A stretch of 64,000 nt of DNA from Epichloe hybrida (GCA_019022495.1 JAFEKR010000065.1:1-64000), one strand, 5' to 3'. Shown: positions 45,901 through 59,065, counted from the stretch's first letter. A program made the numbers and translations. The notes: generated by a model not told the origin, from the letters alone.

Positions 45901-47425
45901 AATAAAAAGCCTAAATTATATATTAAGCGCTTTCTATATCTTTTATTACTACTTATTAGTTATATTTACTTAGCTAGCTCTTCTATTTTACTAGGTATTT
46001 ATTACCTTTATATATCTTCTTATAATCCCTAACTTCTTTAACTTTAAACTTATTATTATTATCTTTAAGATTAGGTATTAGTATATCCTTATCTAGGGTA
46101 TTTTCCTAGTAATTCTATAGCTCTAATAAGCTAATATATAATATATTATATAGTTACCTATACTTATTAGGTAGCGCTAGTTAGTATGCTTATTTACCTA
46201 CTATATTAAGTATTTAAAATAGCCTAATAAATCTAGGGGTTAGCTTTTATTTTATATCCTTAAGTCTAATATTCTTTACTAATAGTAGTACTAAGTTTTC
46301 TCTTTTTAAGGTTAATAGCTAGTATTATTAGTTATAATACTTTACCTATGCTTTAGTAGCTTTTACTTAGTTATATACTAGTTTCTCTCTAACCTTATAT
46401 AGCTTCTAGATATATATATAAGCTTCTAGGACCTCTCTCTCCTTACTCTTACCCTTAAGAGCTAGGTAAAACTTAGGTAAATAGCTTATAAAAGTATAGT
46501 TAAGGAAGTAACTTATTATCCTATTAATAGTATTATTATATATAAATTAAGCTATTAGGAGTAGCTTTAGCTATAGCTATTAGTTTTTTTTAATAAAGTA
46601 TTATAAGTAATATTTAAGTACTTAATTTATTCTCTTTATTTACCTATTAGTTTAGGGGTAAAACACTATTAAAAGCCTTTACTTTATATATAACTAGTAA
46701 TATACCTCTAACTAGAATTAGCTTATAAATACTAACCCTCTATTAAATATAATACCCTCTAGTACTTTAAATTATAGCTTAATTTCCTTATAGAATAACT
46801 TTACTAATTTTACTATATTAATTATAGTCTTTATAGGAAGGAAGATAGTATACTTAGTAAATTAGTTTATAATTACTAGAATTATATTAGTTTCTTACTT
46901 ACCTAGCTATACTAGTAGTAAACCTATAATAAAGTCTATTAAGATCTTTACCTATAGTTACTTTAGTATTAGTAGTAATTTAAGGCTTCTATATAGGTAA
47001 TACTACCTAGCTATTATACACTAGTATACTCTATAGCTAGATATATAGTCCAAAATAGCTTTACTTATTACTAGCTACTAATAGTAATATTTTAGTAGCT
47101 TAAGAGTGTATTTAGTCCTAAAGTAATTTACTAGTAAATTATTATAGTATAGCTATAAAAGCTTTTATTATAAGATAAGCTCCTATAAAATAACTACCTA
47201 GTCTTTATATATTAGGAGGCCCCTTATACTATATAACTATAAACTAGCCTTTCCCCTCCCTTTCACTTAGGAGTTAACCTTACCTTTATGTTTTATAAAT
47301 CTAGATTTTAGTTTTATACCTTCTATAATAATTATACTAATAGTTTATTTATTATAAATTAGTTAGGATTTAGTAATATAATAGCCCCTTAAATTACTTA
47401 TACTATACTAATATCTTAGATATAT
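45900..47425 (-). pseudogene. G Gypsy integrase and chromodomain remnant
   Basis: The minus strand reads the H2C2-side YRVYQC (Cys partly lost), then LIDFIIGLLLVQLGKQETN, FTKYTIFLPIK, EGIIFNRGLVFINQFQ (D-R-G now N-R-G), then IVFYPQINR and a normally E-R-bearing stretch (46500-46950). Further on come YYNQQYQLLTLKRENLVLL and IRLKDIK (about 46230-46330). At about 45980-46100, VRDYKKIYKGNKYLVK and KS resemble a chromodomain, which directs Gypsy integration to marked chromatin. Many TAG/TAA. Confidence 0.82.
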
Positions 47426-47430
47426 ATTAC

Positions 47431-47662
47431 TGTTGGTTACACCAAGGGATTGGTATGCACTAGTGCAACGTAGGGTTAGGTTTAATGATATAATAAGGTC
47501 TAAGGATTAAAGCTATCTACAGCGTTATATGGCCATAAGAAAAAGGGGGACGCGAGTCACGTGTGTGCCTCGCGTACAGGTGCGGCTAATCACAGTGCGG
47601 CGCTACCGTATGTGCTCTACTTTCCTAGTAGTTAACCTAATGATAACCTAGTTATTATAACA
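47431..47662 (-). repeat. D2 3' LTR
   Basis: It begins TGTTGGTTACACC, 232 bp. GTCACGTG at 47556-47563. Confidence 0.92.
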
Positions 47663-47719
47663 CTAGTAACTTCTCTTTTTAGGAAGAAAGTAGGGTAGGA
47701 TAAATCTAGTACTAAAAGA

Positions 47720-50700
47720 GGGAATTAGTAGGTATATAAATAAAATAAGCCTGTGTAAGGATAAGTGAGTCCGATATTAAATTCGGACTCCCTATTGGTT
47801 AACAATGTAATACAAAGAAAATCGCTTAATCCGCGGATTAGAAAGCGGGCTCAATTAGGAGCTTCCAAAAGCTCGAAAAACGCAATAAAAATCAGGATCA
47901 TTCGAAATAAACACAAGTGGATTTAGGGAAATAAAATAAGGGCTTCTTATTAGCTTAGGCATAGTCAGATCAGGTTCTCATCGATCTTATCCGGTCTCTA
48001 GTCTCTTTACCTAGCCTTTAACTCAAATTATAGCTTCGTTTAAGTTAATAAAGGTCTTAAGGCTCTTGTTCAGAGATGCCTTTGTTATCGCGTTAGCAAG
48101 GTTGTTATTACCGTTAATCCATCGTACTTTATAGATCTCTTGTTGCTTGTATAATTACTAAAGTGCTATAATGTTAATTATAAGGCGTTTCTCCTTCGTG
48201 AAACCTAGCTTCATAAGATACTTATACAATAAAAAAGAGTCTATATAGATAATCATAGGGATGCGGTTAATCTTTAATTAGTCCGTGATTATATTAAGGG
48301 TTATAGTAATTGCATAGGCTATATTAGCACCTTATACTATTAAGTATAGTTTAGAAGTAAGGGCGCTATAGGTCACACGCTTACTCTTTATTAAGCTGTA
48401 CATAATAATATTGCCTTTTAAGGTGAATGTGTTATCTTTCGCCTCTTTATTGCTAATTATAATTACGTATCCTATCTAGGAACTTAGATCTTTGTTATTA
48501 GCAAGGGATCTATCCACAAACATAAATAACTTCGCATTCTCAAGGTCTAGAGGGATGTAATATAAGCCTTAGTCTTGATGTTAGATCTGCTAGTTGAGTC
48601 GCTTGTTTAATCGAGTTATATTATTAGGAGTTAGATCTTAATATTATACTACGATTAAGAGGTCGTAAAGGGCTTCAGGTTAACAGACAGTTATAATATA
48701 ACTTCCTTATGCTTATTATTCAATGTAATCTTGTTTTATAGTTAGCGATTATAGGTTAATCTGCTTAATCTTCTTGCTCTAGCCTTTCTAATAAAGTTCC
48801 ATTAAGTTATTAGCGTTCTAGGTAAGGATATAACTATTAAAGATAAGGGGATTCTTAGCTAATAGCTTCTGCTTTAGCTTTACTAAGAAATTCGCCTTCT
48901 ATAGTTCCTTCTCTTTAAGGTCATAGAAATCCTAGTTACTAAGGCCTAGCGTATCATTAGTTTGCATGCTAACTACTCTAAAGAGGTTATTATTATTCTC
49001 TTCCATAATTAGCAAGCATAGGTCGTAGGATAAAGTTATTATCTTAAGCATCTCTTTATAGTAACGGAAGTAAGTTATAAACTAGTAGGTTCTAGCTTCT
49101 GCAATTCTATATAAAGGCTTAATAACTTCTATAATAATTCCTTTAGGGAATAGATATACTATCTGCTCAGGCAACATAGCGATAATCAATCTTGCAAGCT
49201 ACGTTTTTAATTACACGTAAGCTTGTGTGATATCTCGAATCCATAGGATAATTCCTCTGGATCTAAGCGATAGTGCAATCGTAACAATTAATTATTAGCT
49301 TAATCTTTGGATCATTAGGGATTAGGTTAGGATAAATTCCTTCCCTTTATTATTTGTCCCTTAAATCATAAGTTATGACTTTTCATATAGCGTAGCTATT
49401 CCTTTGCCTTTAATTTCTCTTACCATACAAGATTTAAAGAGTCTCTTGTTACTGTGTTTAGCAGGATTAAACAGCGTAAATCTAAACACATCACAGGCTT
49501 GTAAAGCATTAATCTTAATCTAATCTAATAGCTTAAAGGGCTTACCTAAGGTTATAATCTTTCCTTCTTAACATAACTAAAGGGCTAGATCCTAATTAGC
49601 TTCTTTCTTTACTATAATAAATACTACGCTTAACTTACTATTAGCTATAAGTTTCTCTATTAATACTTCCTCTTAGTCTTCGTTTACTAAGTATATAGTT
49701 ACTATGTATTTAGTTCTTATAAGGTTAAATTAAACTATAAGCTTCTTTTATAGTCTTCCACGTTTTCTCTTAGGCTATAGTAGTTCCTTATTTATTCCTA
49801 AAGCTTTAGGGATAATCTCTTTAATTATTAGGGTCTTATTTACATCCATAGCTTAGTCTTTACCTCTAGGTGTTAACTTATAAAGTTCTTTAGCATAGTA
49901 TAGGTTATAATAGTATAGTTTAATAACTATTAATTAAAATCTTATTAGTCTATAGGGCATTTAAAGGGTATAGGTTTCTCTATTAGTAGTAAGAAGCTTA
50001 TAGGGGCCATGCTATCTATCTTTCTCTCTCTATACACATACATCTAATTATAACAGAAGTTAGTATGTTAGTAGCATATCTAGGCTATTTTAGGTTCTTA
50101 GGGCATTATAAACTTGTTACTTTGCTAGGAGTTATTAGACCTTATTAGTAGCTTTGCGAATTACTTTAGCTTATTAAATAATAAATACACTTAGTAGTGA
50201 CTCGTTAGTTATCCGTAAATATACACTAAAGATAAGAATCATAGGAATAAGACTATTAGGGCCTGCTAAGTTATTCATAGCTTTCATAGCTATCTAAAGT
50301 CATTACTTAGGCGTGAGATCTTAACCTATAGAGTCTATAATAATTATATAGGCTTACCATAATAGTTTATAATAGCGTTTAACTTTTCTAATACTATTAT
50401 AGGCCTTAACTAGGACTTTATTAATCTTAATTAATAGCAATCATATATAATACTTAAATTCTACTAATATAAAGTTCTTTCTAGCATTATAGATAATCTA
50501 TTCTAGAGGACTAAGGTAAGTGTCAATCTAGCATTCACGTAAGGCGTTCTAAATATTACGTGCCTTCTGCTTATTTGGATTAAGGAATTAGGCTGCTTAA
50601 AATAAGGTTATAGAATTAATAACATAAAGAATAAGTCGTCTATTGATTTAAACAATATTAACTATAATCTCATAGTTAAACTTATAGTCATCTTTGATTA

Positions 50701-51912
50701 TAAACTTGAATTTACCTAGGGCCTTTCCGTTCATTTAGTAATAGTAGCAAATTTTAGTTAATTGTTTAATAGCCTTTGCTTTAATGTCATGTCTAGCTTA
50801 GTTTAGTATCTTCGTAAGCTATTTAACTAATAAGTAACTAAATTATTAATATAATTAACGGAGTTCTATTTCTAATAGGTGGAAAGCTACTATTTCTCTA
50901 GCTTCTAGAGTCTACTAAAGATGTCCCTATTTCCTAATAATAGGAACTATCTTATTATCTTAGATTAATAGTTCGTAAGGTTATTTACCTTAACGCGTAA
51001 CCTATCCATATTATCCAAAGAGAATAAGAAAGGCATATATGTGTTAATTATATAGAAAGGGATATTACCTAGCTCTGTTAGTACGTTAACTACTCCTTTT
51101 GTGATCGCGCTCCTAGTACTAAATTTGATTATCTTTTCTAGAGTTAGTTTAATCTTTAGTAATAGCATTAATCTTAGTAAAGCTTATACTTATCTAATTC
51201 CAGCCGTTAAGACACCTAAGGCTCCTATATTAGGTATTATCCCTTAGAAAACTTCTTTAGAGTAATATTCCTCTAAAATATAAGAGGTTTTTATATTATT
51301 AAAGGGATTATGCTTAAGGTATACATGCTTAAACGATTTATCTCTTAGGATATTAATAACATTACTATTAACTAGTTAAAATCCTAATGTAAAGAATTAT
51401 ATAATACTTAGCTAGTTAAACTTTAATATAGAAGACTCTTCTACATCATTATCCTTGTCTTTATTATTGTTAGACTTAATAAAGGTTTTGGCTAATTCCC
51501 ACACTCTATTAGTAAGGTTATTAGCTTCTTTAGATACTTAGCCTTTATAGGCCACGAGGAATGCCTAATACTTTTTCTCTATTAGTAGCGATTAGTGTCT
51601 CTTGTTCTTTCACTAGCACTCTTTTGCCTCTTTCTAGTCTTTTTCTAGATAGTTTATTAACTAGTATCCATTCTTATTACAAACATAGCATCTGCTGTAG
51701 TTATAGCCTTAGTTATAGTAACCATAGCCTTTATCTTAACCTTGTTAATTATATAGTTAGTTATAATAGTAGTCTATGAACATTACTTCTGATTTATTAG
51801 TATTAGTAGTACTAACAGTGCTTTAATTAAATTAGGTAGCTGATTTATTAGCTTTAGTAATAGAGATTGATTTACGGAGGTCTCTAGCAAGTCCTTTAAA
51901 GCTAGGTAAATA
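47720..51912 (-). pseudogene. D2 Copia Pol remnant (C-terminal to gag end)
   Basis: Read on the minus strand: zinc-knuckle-like SRCYVCNKNGY (about 51680-51710), protease PNIGA (about 51230-51245) with IPFYIINTYMPFLFSLDNMD and VNNLTN (50965-51168), integrase (about 49950-50700, poorly readable), reverse transcriptase active site MQTNDTLGLS (about 48945-48975, one Asp of Q-T-D-D kept), RNase H NAKLFMFVDRSLANNKDLSS (about 48480-48545, Asp present) and the tail INGNNNLANAITKAS (about 48080-48130). Fewer stops than in D1. Gag continues across F2 at 59066. Confidence 0.85.
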
Positions 51913-51917
51913 ATTAT

Positions 51918-52753
51918 TGTTAAAAATAAGACCTATTTTTAGCCCTTTTTTTAGCCCTTTTCTAGTTAAAGAACCTTCTTATTACTAGCTTGCTTTGCAA
52001 GTCTGACAGCTGCACTACAGCTGTCAACGGTCGCGGGGGCAGCTATCAATGGCTGCGTCGCAGCTGTCAACAGCTGCGACCAACCGTGTGGATGACTAAT
52101 TAGTTAATTACATTATGGCTGCAAGTGTGGCCATAACCACGCCACTAGTAATTAGGTAAGCTAGGGTGACGTAAGCTAGGGTGACGTAAGCAGGTTACCC
52201 TATACATAACTTACCCTATAGCTATCTTTAACAACGATTTTCTCTTTATCTAGAGGTCGTACAAAAGTTTTACATATAGTAAATTAAAGCTTGAAGATAG
52301 GGCTTTCTCTTTATGCAAGGTTATTTTTTGGACCAAAAGTTAGTGCATACGGGTTGCTAGCTAGTATGGTAGTGAGTTGATTTTTTGGTTTTTGCATACA
52401 AATGAATTTTGCGGAAAATCAAAAGTGGCCCGTAAGACCCCGTTGGCGGCCCGGATCCACCGATACGGTCAGTAGGTCTATGAGAGGAAGAAGATCTTTT
52501 CAACTAGCTAGATAGCTAGTCCTCTCAACTAACAACAGCCGCATTGCTTGTACAACGTATCTAAAATCAATTCTATTGCTTTATAAGATATTATAAAAGT
52601 AATCTAAATTGAATTCTATTAGTTAATAACTGCCACAACCTTCCGTTGCGTTGCGTTAATTGATTTAACGTTGCAGCCCTATTAGTCCCTGACCGTAGAG
52701 CTTGCACCCGTACAGCTGTTGCCAGCTGGTAACTAGCTCCCTACATTTCAATA
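51918..52753 (+). repeat. F2 5' LTR
   Basis: It begins TGTTAAAAATAAG and ends TTTCAATA. It contains a cluster of CAGCTG palindromes (52006-52075). CpG sites are better kept than in F1. Confidence 0.94.
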
Positions 52754-52767
52754 GGTTATGAGCCTGG
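52754..52767 (+). promoter_or_regulatory. F2 primer-binding site
   Basis: GGTTATGAGCCTGG directly follows the LTR. GGTTATGAGCC is the complement of GGCTCATAACC, the anticodon-loop region (CAT) of initiator Met-tRNA. Copia elements commonly use such an internal tRNA fragment as primer. F1 has GGTTATAAGCC. Confidence 0.7.
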
Positions 52768-52814
52768 CTCTATCACTATAGATTCCTTTTAGGTCACTTT
52801 GTGTATAATTACAG

Positions 52815-53047
52815 AAGACTTCCCTTCTATAAAAAAGGAAGGACCTGCGAGAAAGAAGCTTTTCCCTTCTATAAAAAGGAATTAATTGTGGCTATAGAAG
52901 ACTTCCCTTCTATAAAAAAGGAAGGATCCGCGAGATAGAAGCTTTTTCCCTTCTATAAAAAGGAATAAATTTCAAATACAGAAGACTTCCCTTCTATAAA
53001 AAAGGAAGGACCCGCGAGATAGAAGCTTTTCCCTTCTATAAAAAGGA
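52815..53047 (+). repeat. F2 leader: six CCCTTCTATAAAAA repeats
   Basis: CCCTTCTAT occurs at 52822, 52864, 52914, 52948, 52989 and 53031. It alternates between a longer form (followed by AAAAAAGGAAGGACC) and a shorter form (AAAAAGGAAT or AAAAAGGAAA). Each can form a CCTT/AAGG stem around TATAAAAA. The last copy ends two bases before the gag ATG. A packaging or regulatory role is possible but not shown. Confidence 0.85.
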
Positions 53048-53049
53048 AA

Positions 53050-56000
53050 ATGGATACCAAAGGAAAGGGAAAGGGACCTGTTATCCCTGACCCTAGTGCG
53101 CAAGAGGTTCTAAATAACCAGCTAAAAGAGCAGGCTATTAAGCAACAAGCAACTATAGACTAGTTATTAGAGAAGCTAGAAAGCCTATCTATAACTGTAA
53201 ATAGTCGTATGGAGGGTGTGGAATCTGATAAGCCCGCTAGTCAGCAGCAAGATTAGCAGCCTGTTCAAGAAAATCAAGCTGAATCTAGCTCTGTACAAGC
53301 AACCTTTAATAATTTAATTATTAAGGAATTCAATAAAAGGGTTTATAGTTTTCCAGAGACTACTAGGCTTAAAGGAGCCGAAAATTTCGAACAATGGAAG
53401 CAAGCCCTAACTATCCAATTTAGAGCTTTAGGCATGCCTAATTTTCTAGATAATCCGGAGAGTTCTAGGGCGCTAGGGGATCTAGATCAAGCTATTATCC
53501 TTATGTTACTAAGGGATAGTTGTACAGAAGGACCCCAAGCCGCTATAACTTAGCAAAAATCACCTGAAGAAGCCTATAATTTACTTGTAAGGCAATATTC
53601 ACATAGCGTTGAAATCCAGAGGGGGTCCCTATATTCAGAATTTCATAACCTGAATTTTTAAGAGTTTAAGGGGACTCTAGAGTCCTTTAATGCAGTCTTT
53701 AATAATCTACTAGCTAGATTATCGATTTCAGGGGTCCTGATTGCTCCGATAGATCAGGTTAATTAATATCTTCAATCCCTAAAATCAACCTTCCCTCAGT
53801 GGGCTGAGAGGCAACGATTCAGCATGCGCACGAATAGGGCTATAGGGGCTCCCCTAGAAGCCCTAAATCTTTAATTTTTAATGGCAGACCTTCTAGTAGA
53901 ACAGAGGGATAAGTTATCTACGGTATCCAAAGCCCTGAATTATAGGGCTAAAAACCTTGAAAAGGGTGCTAAAGAAAAAGAAAAGGCCCCTAAGGATCAG
54001 AAGAAGAAAGGAGGCTCTGAAGAAAATAAGGGCTCTTCTAATTCTAATTCTTCTTCTAATAAGAAGAAGAAGAAGAAGCAAAAAGGTCAAAAATCAGATA
54101 AAAAGGATAATAAAGAGACCTCTGGAGAGGGATCTTTTATGCTAGGAAATTACAACCTTTCTAACGGTGCTCTTAAACCGTATAAGAAACCTAGCCTTCA
54201 TAAGACTAGTTATAAGAGCTCTAGTGATAGTAGCTCTAATTCTAGCTCTTCTGAATCGGATGATGATGAAAATCAAGAAATTAAAACCTTAAATGGTTTT
54301 AATTATTACAGCAAAGACATAAAAAAGGCCCTATTATATAATACAGGTTTGACTGTACATATTGTTAATTCTAGGGAGGTCTTTAGGGATTATACCCCCT
54401 ATAAAAAGGGGGAATCCGACCCTATTATAACTGGTGGTGGCCCTATTTACGCTAAGGGTCACGGTAGTGCTGTTTTTGAGGTCCTATATTAGAAAAATCC
54501 AGCTAAATATAGGACCTTAGTGCTTAAAGATGCGCTATATTTTCCTCAGCTTGATGTTAATATAGTTAGTGGACTTACGCACTATATATCTGGTGGTTGC
54601 CTTATAAAAAACCTACTTTATCTTAAAGATAGGTCTCTTATTACAACCTTAGATATAGAAAAACATGGTTTTTTCTTCCACGTTAAAAACCAATCTACGC
54701 CTAAGTTATCTAAAGGGCCCTGTAATAATTCGCATTATATCCGACCTTTTACCTACGCCGCTTTTAAGGGTCATAGCTATCCGATTAGCTACCCTATAGA
54801 GGTTCAAATTCCCTCTAAAAAGCCGGATTAGGCTTCTGATTTAGACGAAATCGACGAAAATGATAATGATATTGAAGAAATCGTACGGGATGATTTAGGG
54901 GAATTAGTCCCTTCTTCTTCGCCTATAGCCCTAGGTTAGGTCCCTTATAAATCTAAGGAAATAGATTTAGGGGTGTTAGAGGGCCCTAGTGGAGGAAAAG
55001 GGTCCCTAATACCTCTCCAAGAGGCCTGTGGTTCTTAAGGGGCCTAGCAGGGGACTAGTGAAGAGGGCCCTAGTCTAGATCCTAATTCAGACCCTAAGGA
55101 TCTTTAATATCAACGGTTGTTAGAACTAGCTGGCCTATGGCATGTACGATTAGGACACCTAGGTCTTCCTTTGCTAAAGAAAACTAGCCTTATAACTAAA
55201 GGAATCCCTGATTTTTCTAAAATTAAGGATAAGGATTTTAGATGTATTGCTTGTGATCAATCTAAGGCAGTTAGAAGACCTAGGAAATTAGCTATCCCTG
55301 ACCCCCCAAGAGCTCTAGATTGAATAGAGGGGGATACGCTAAAAATCAGTCCTACGCCGTACAATAAACAGTCAATTTGCTTATTTTTAGTTGACCGAAA
55401 GACTAGATATAAGTGGGTTATCTTATTACCTAATAAGGAAGGCCCAACTGTTTATAAGGCTATCAAAGGCTTCTTCAGAGGGCTTAAAAATCAACTAGGT
55501 CAATATCCTAGGCACCTTCACTTCAATAGGGGCCAGGAAATCGATTCTAGTTGTCAAGCTTGGTTGAATTCTAAAGGGATCAAATTTACGACTTCTAGTC
55601 CCTATATCCATGAGCAAAATAGATTAGCAGAACGTTCAATTCGTACTATTCTAGATCGATTAAGGGCTACTATCTAGTGGGCAAAATTACCGTTATTTTT
55701 GTGGTGTTTTGTATTACCTGCAGTTGTTAACCTAGTTAATATAACTGCTAATACCACTAAGGATGAAAGCCCTGAACAGCTGCTATCTAGGGAGCTAAAT
55801 CAGCCTTATACAACTAATATTAGCAGTATTAGAGCTATAGGATCTTACTGTGAGATTCTAATCCCCCTGGAAAAACAACCTAAAGCCTAGAAGTTAGTAG
55901 CTAGGACTATCCCTGGAAGACTTTTAGCTACACTAGGTTCCAACACTTACCTAGTGTACATCCCCTCTAAAAGGCTAGTTACAAAGACTAGCTTTATTAA

Positions 56001-58029
56001 GATTATAGAACCTATAGGCCTTGTTTCTAAAGGCTTACCTAGGATTTCTATAGGGGATAACCCTTTAGAGGGGGAAAATGATCTAGAAAATAAAAATCAA
56101 CAAAATCTAGACCAAGGTTCAAAGGATTATCCTATAGACAACATAGGTATCCCTGTAGGTTAAGAAAAACCACCTACAGGCCCTAAAGAACCCCCTAAAG
56201 GCTTAATTCCAGCGGATCCCATACAGGCGCAGCCTATAACTTAACTAGGAAATCAGATTTCGACTTCGGACCTCGATTTTGACAAAATTATCGATTTTAA
56301 CCCTAATATCGACCCTATGGATGTTGATATTAGTTCCCCTTCTTCTCTAGATTTCATAAAAGAAATCTGCTTTAAGGTATAGGAGAAGCTAAAGGAAAAG
56401 AATCCTATTAGCCCTAAGCCTAAGACCTAGAAGCAGGCTATATCTAGCCCTAAAAGGGATAAATGGATAGAAGCCACGTACAAGGAATACAAACAGCTTC
56501 TAAAGGCTAGTACTTTTAAATTTATAGGGAAAGATTAAATCCCTAAGGGCCGAAAAGTACTAAAGAATAGGCTTGTTTATAAGCTTAAAAAGGATAAAGA
56601 AAATAATCCTTTAAAATATAAGGCTCGACTCGTTGCTAAGGGATCTATACAAATCAAAGGCCTAGATTACCTAGAGACCTTCGCTGCTATAAGCATTCCC
56701 CCTAGCTAGAGGATTTTACTAGCCCTAGCGGCTTGGAATAACTAGGAAATCGAATAAATTGATTTTATAGGAGCTTTTCTTAATAGTAAGCTACAACAAC
56801 AGATTTATATGGTTATTCCAGAAGGGTTTATTGAATTCCTTAAGGCAAATCCTAAACTAGCTAAATTAGCTAGAAGTTTTAGCTAGAAACCTTCTAAAGA
56901 TCAAGTAATTTTATTACAGAAGTCTTTATACGGCCTAAAACAAAGCTCAAGGGAATGGCAACAAGCGCTAATATTAGTGCTTAAATCCCTAGGATTTAAC
57001 CCTTTAATATCTGACCTAGCTATCTTCTTCAATCCTTCAACCAAAACCTTCGTCATTACATACGTTAATAACTATCTTCTAATTAGACCGGATTTATCTT
57101 ATATCCAAAGGCTTAAAAAGAAACTTCATAAAGTCTATCCAATAGAAGATAGGGGGCCTGCTAAATTCTTCTTAGGGGTTTAAATCATATAAGATAGGCC
57201 TAATAGAATACTGAAAATTCATTAATCTTAGTATATATTAGAAGCCTTAAAATGATTTAATATGCTAGATAGTAAGCCTATTAGCATACCTCTTTAGCTA
57301 GGCGTTTTAGCTACGCAGATAACTAAGCTTTTAATAGCTAGCGAAATCAAGCTTTATTAGTGCATTATAGGGACTATATTATACCTAATGTTGCTTACAA
57401 GGCCTAATATAGCTTTTACGCTACAGTGGTTATCTACTGCACTAGCTAGCCCTTATATAGAACACCTAAAAGCAGCTAAAAATCTGCTAAGGTATCTATT
57501 AGGGACTAGATTCCTTGCTATTATCTATAGGGAAAACCCTAAAGGTTTAGTTAGCAAAAGCCTAATAGGTTATTACGATAGTGATTTTGTAAGGGATAAA
57601 AAGACCTCAAAATCAACCTATGCTTATCTATTCAAGCTAGCTGGCGGACCTATTAGCTGGAAATCAAAGAAAGCTAGTACAATAGCTCTATCAACACTAG
57701 AAGCTGAAGCTAATGCTATCTGCGAGACCTTCCGGGAGCTTTAGTGGCTTCAGGGCTTATTTAAGGAGCTAAAAACCCCTATTTCTCCCCCTATCTAAAT
57801 ATATTACGATAATTAAGGCGCTATAACTACTGCTTATAACCCTGCTTTACATAGTTGTACAAAGCATACATTACTAAAGTTTAACTATATTAGGTAATAG
57901 GTTTTAGAGGGTTTAGCTAAGATCAAATATCTAGATACGAAGTCAATGCCTGTAGATAGTCTTATAAAGCCTCTTTCTAGACCTCTTTATTAGGCTTTTA
58001 TTAAGCTTTTAGGGCTTAATAATTATTAA
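53050..58029 (+). pseudogene. F2 Copia Gag-Pol polyprotein, single frame with RIP stops
   Basis: From ATG 53050 to TAA 58027-58029 there are 1,660 codons in one frame without a shift. Gag covers about residues 1-400 and has a Lys-rich tract (KKKKKKQKGQKSDKK, near 338) but no CCHC knuckle that I can see. Protease: N-T-G at 431-433 (expected D-T-G). Integrase: H698, H703, C732, C735, D782, N826 (expected Asp), E855. Reverse transcriptase: YVNN at 1338-1341. RNase H: YYDSDF near 1508, then ISWKSKKAST and STLEAEANA. About 35 in-frame stops, all TAG or TAA except TGA at 55321 and 57253. It is not functional. Confidence 0.95.
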
Positions 58030-58225
58030 ACTAACAACTAATTCCCTTCAACAGGGAACTAAAAACAACGTTAAAAAGGGAGCTATATTTAATAATAGCT
58101 AGGAATTCAAAAAGGGGGTCTTTTATTTTTTCCTATTTTTCCCTTTTATCTGTTATTATTAAAAGTTGTTATTTTTTCCCTATAGTCTCTTTATACACTT
58201 CTAATTGCTTTAAATATAATTCTTT

Positions 58226-58236
58226 TGTAAAGGGGG
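58226..58236 (+). promoter_or_regulatory. F2 polypurine tract
   Basis: The tract GTAAAGGGGG ends right at the 3' LTR start (TGTTAAAA, 58237). It is the expected primer site for second-strand synthesis. Confidence 0.75.
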
Positions 58237-59060
58237 TGTTAAAAATAAGACATATTTTTAGCCCTTTTCTAGTTAAAGAACCTTCTTATTACTAGCTTAC
58301 TTTGCAAGTCTGACAGCTGCACTGCAGCTGTTAACGGTCGCGGGGGCAGCTATCAATAGCTGCGTCGTAGCTGTCAACAGCTGCGACTAACCGTGTGGAT
58401 AACTAATTAGTTAATTGCGTTATGGCTGCAAGTATGGCCATAACCACGCTACTAGTAATTAGGTAAGCTAGGGTAATGTAAGCTAGGGTGACGTAAGCAG
58501 GTTACCCTACACATAACTTACCCTATAGCTATCTTTAACAACGATTTTCTCTTTATCTAGAGGTCGTATAAAAGTTTTATATATAGCAAATTAAAGCTTA
58601 AAGATAGGGCTTTCTCTTTATATAAGGTTATTTTTTAGACCAAAAGTTAGTGCATACGGGTTGCTAGCTAGTATGGTAGTGAGTTGATTTTTTGGTTTTT
58701 GCATACAAATGAATTTTGCGGAAAATCAAAAGTGGCCTATAAGACCCTGTTAGCGGCCCGGATCCACCAATACGGTCGGTAGGTCTATAAGAGGAAGAAG
58801 ATCTTTTTAACTAGCTAGATAGCTAGTCCTCTTAACTAACAACAGCCGCATTACTCGTACAACGTATCTAAAATCAATTCTATTGCTTTATAAGATATCA
58901 TAAAAGTGATCTAAATTGAATTCTATTAGTTAATAACTGCCACAACCTTCCGTTGCGTTGCGTTGATTGATTTAATGTTGCAGCCCTATTGGTCCCTGAC
59001 CGTAGAGCTTGCACCCGTACAGCTGTTGCCAGCTGGCAACTAGCTCCCTACATTTCAATA
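58237..59060 (+). repeat. F2 3' LTR
   Basis: 824 bp. Nearly the same as the 5' LTR apart from C/T and G/A changes and the 12-bp unit. Confidence 0.94.
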
Positions 59061-59065
59061 ATTAT

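Larger units (their letters stand above)
51918..59060 (+). mobile_element. F2: least degraded Ty1/Copia element, nested in D2
   Basis: It has LTRs of 836 bp (51918-52753) and 824 bp (58237-59060) and a perfect ATTAT duplication (51913-51917 and 59061-59065). The 12-bp difference is one extra TTTTTTAGCCCT unit in the 5' LTR. The total is 7,143 bp. The primer site, leader repeats, polyprotein and polypurine tract are all visible. The RIP load is moderate: about 35 stops in frame. It is the youngest large insertion of the right half. Confidence 0.95.

Noticed and set aside
53881..54492. 203-codon open frame as a separate gene
   Set aside because: It is part of the F2 polyprotein frame between two RIP stops (gag end and protease).
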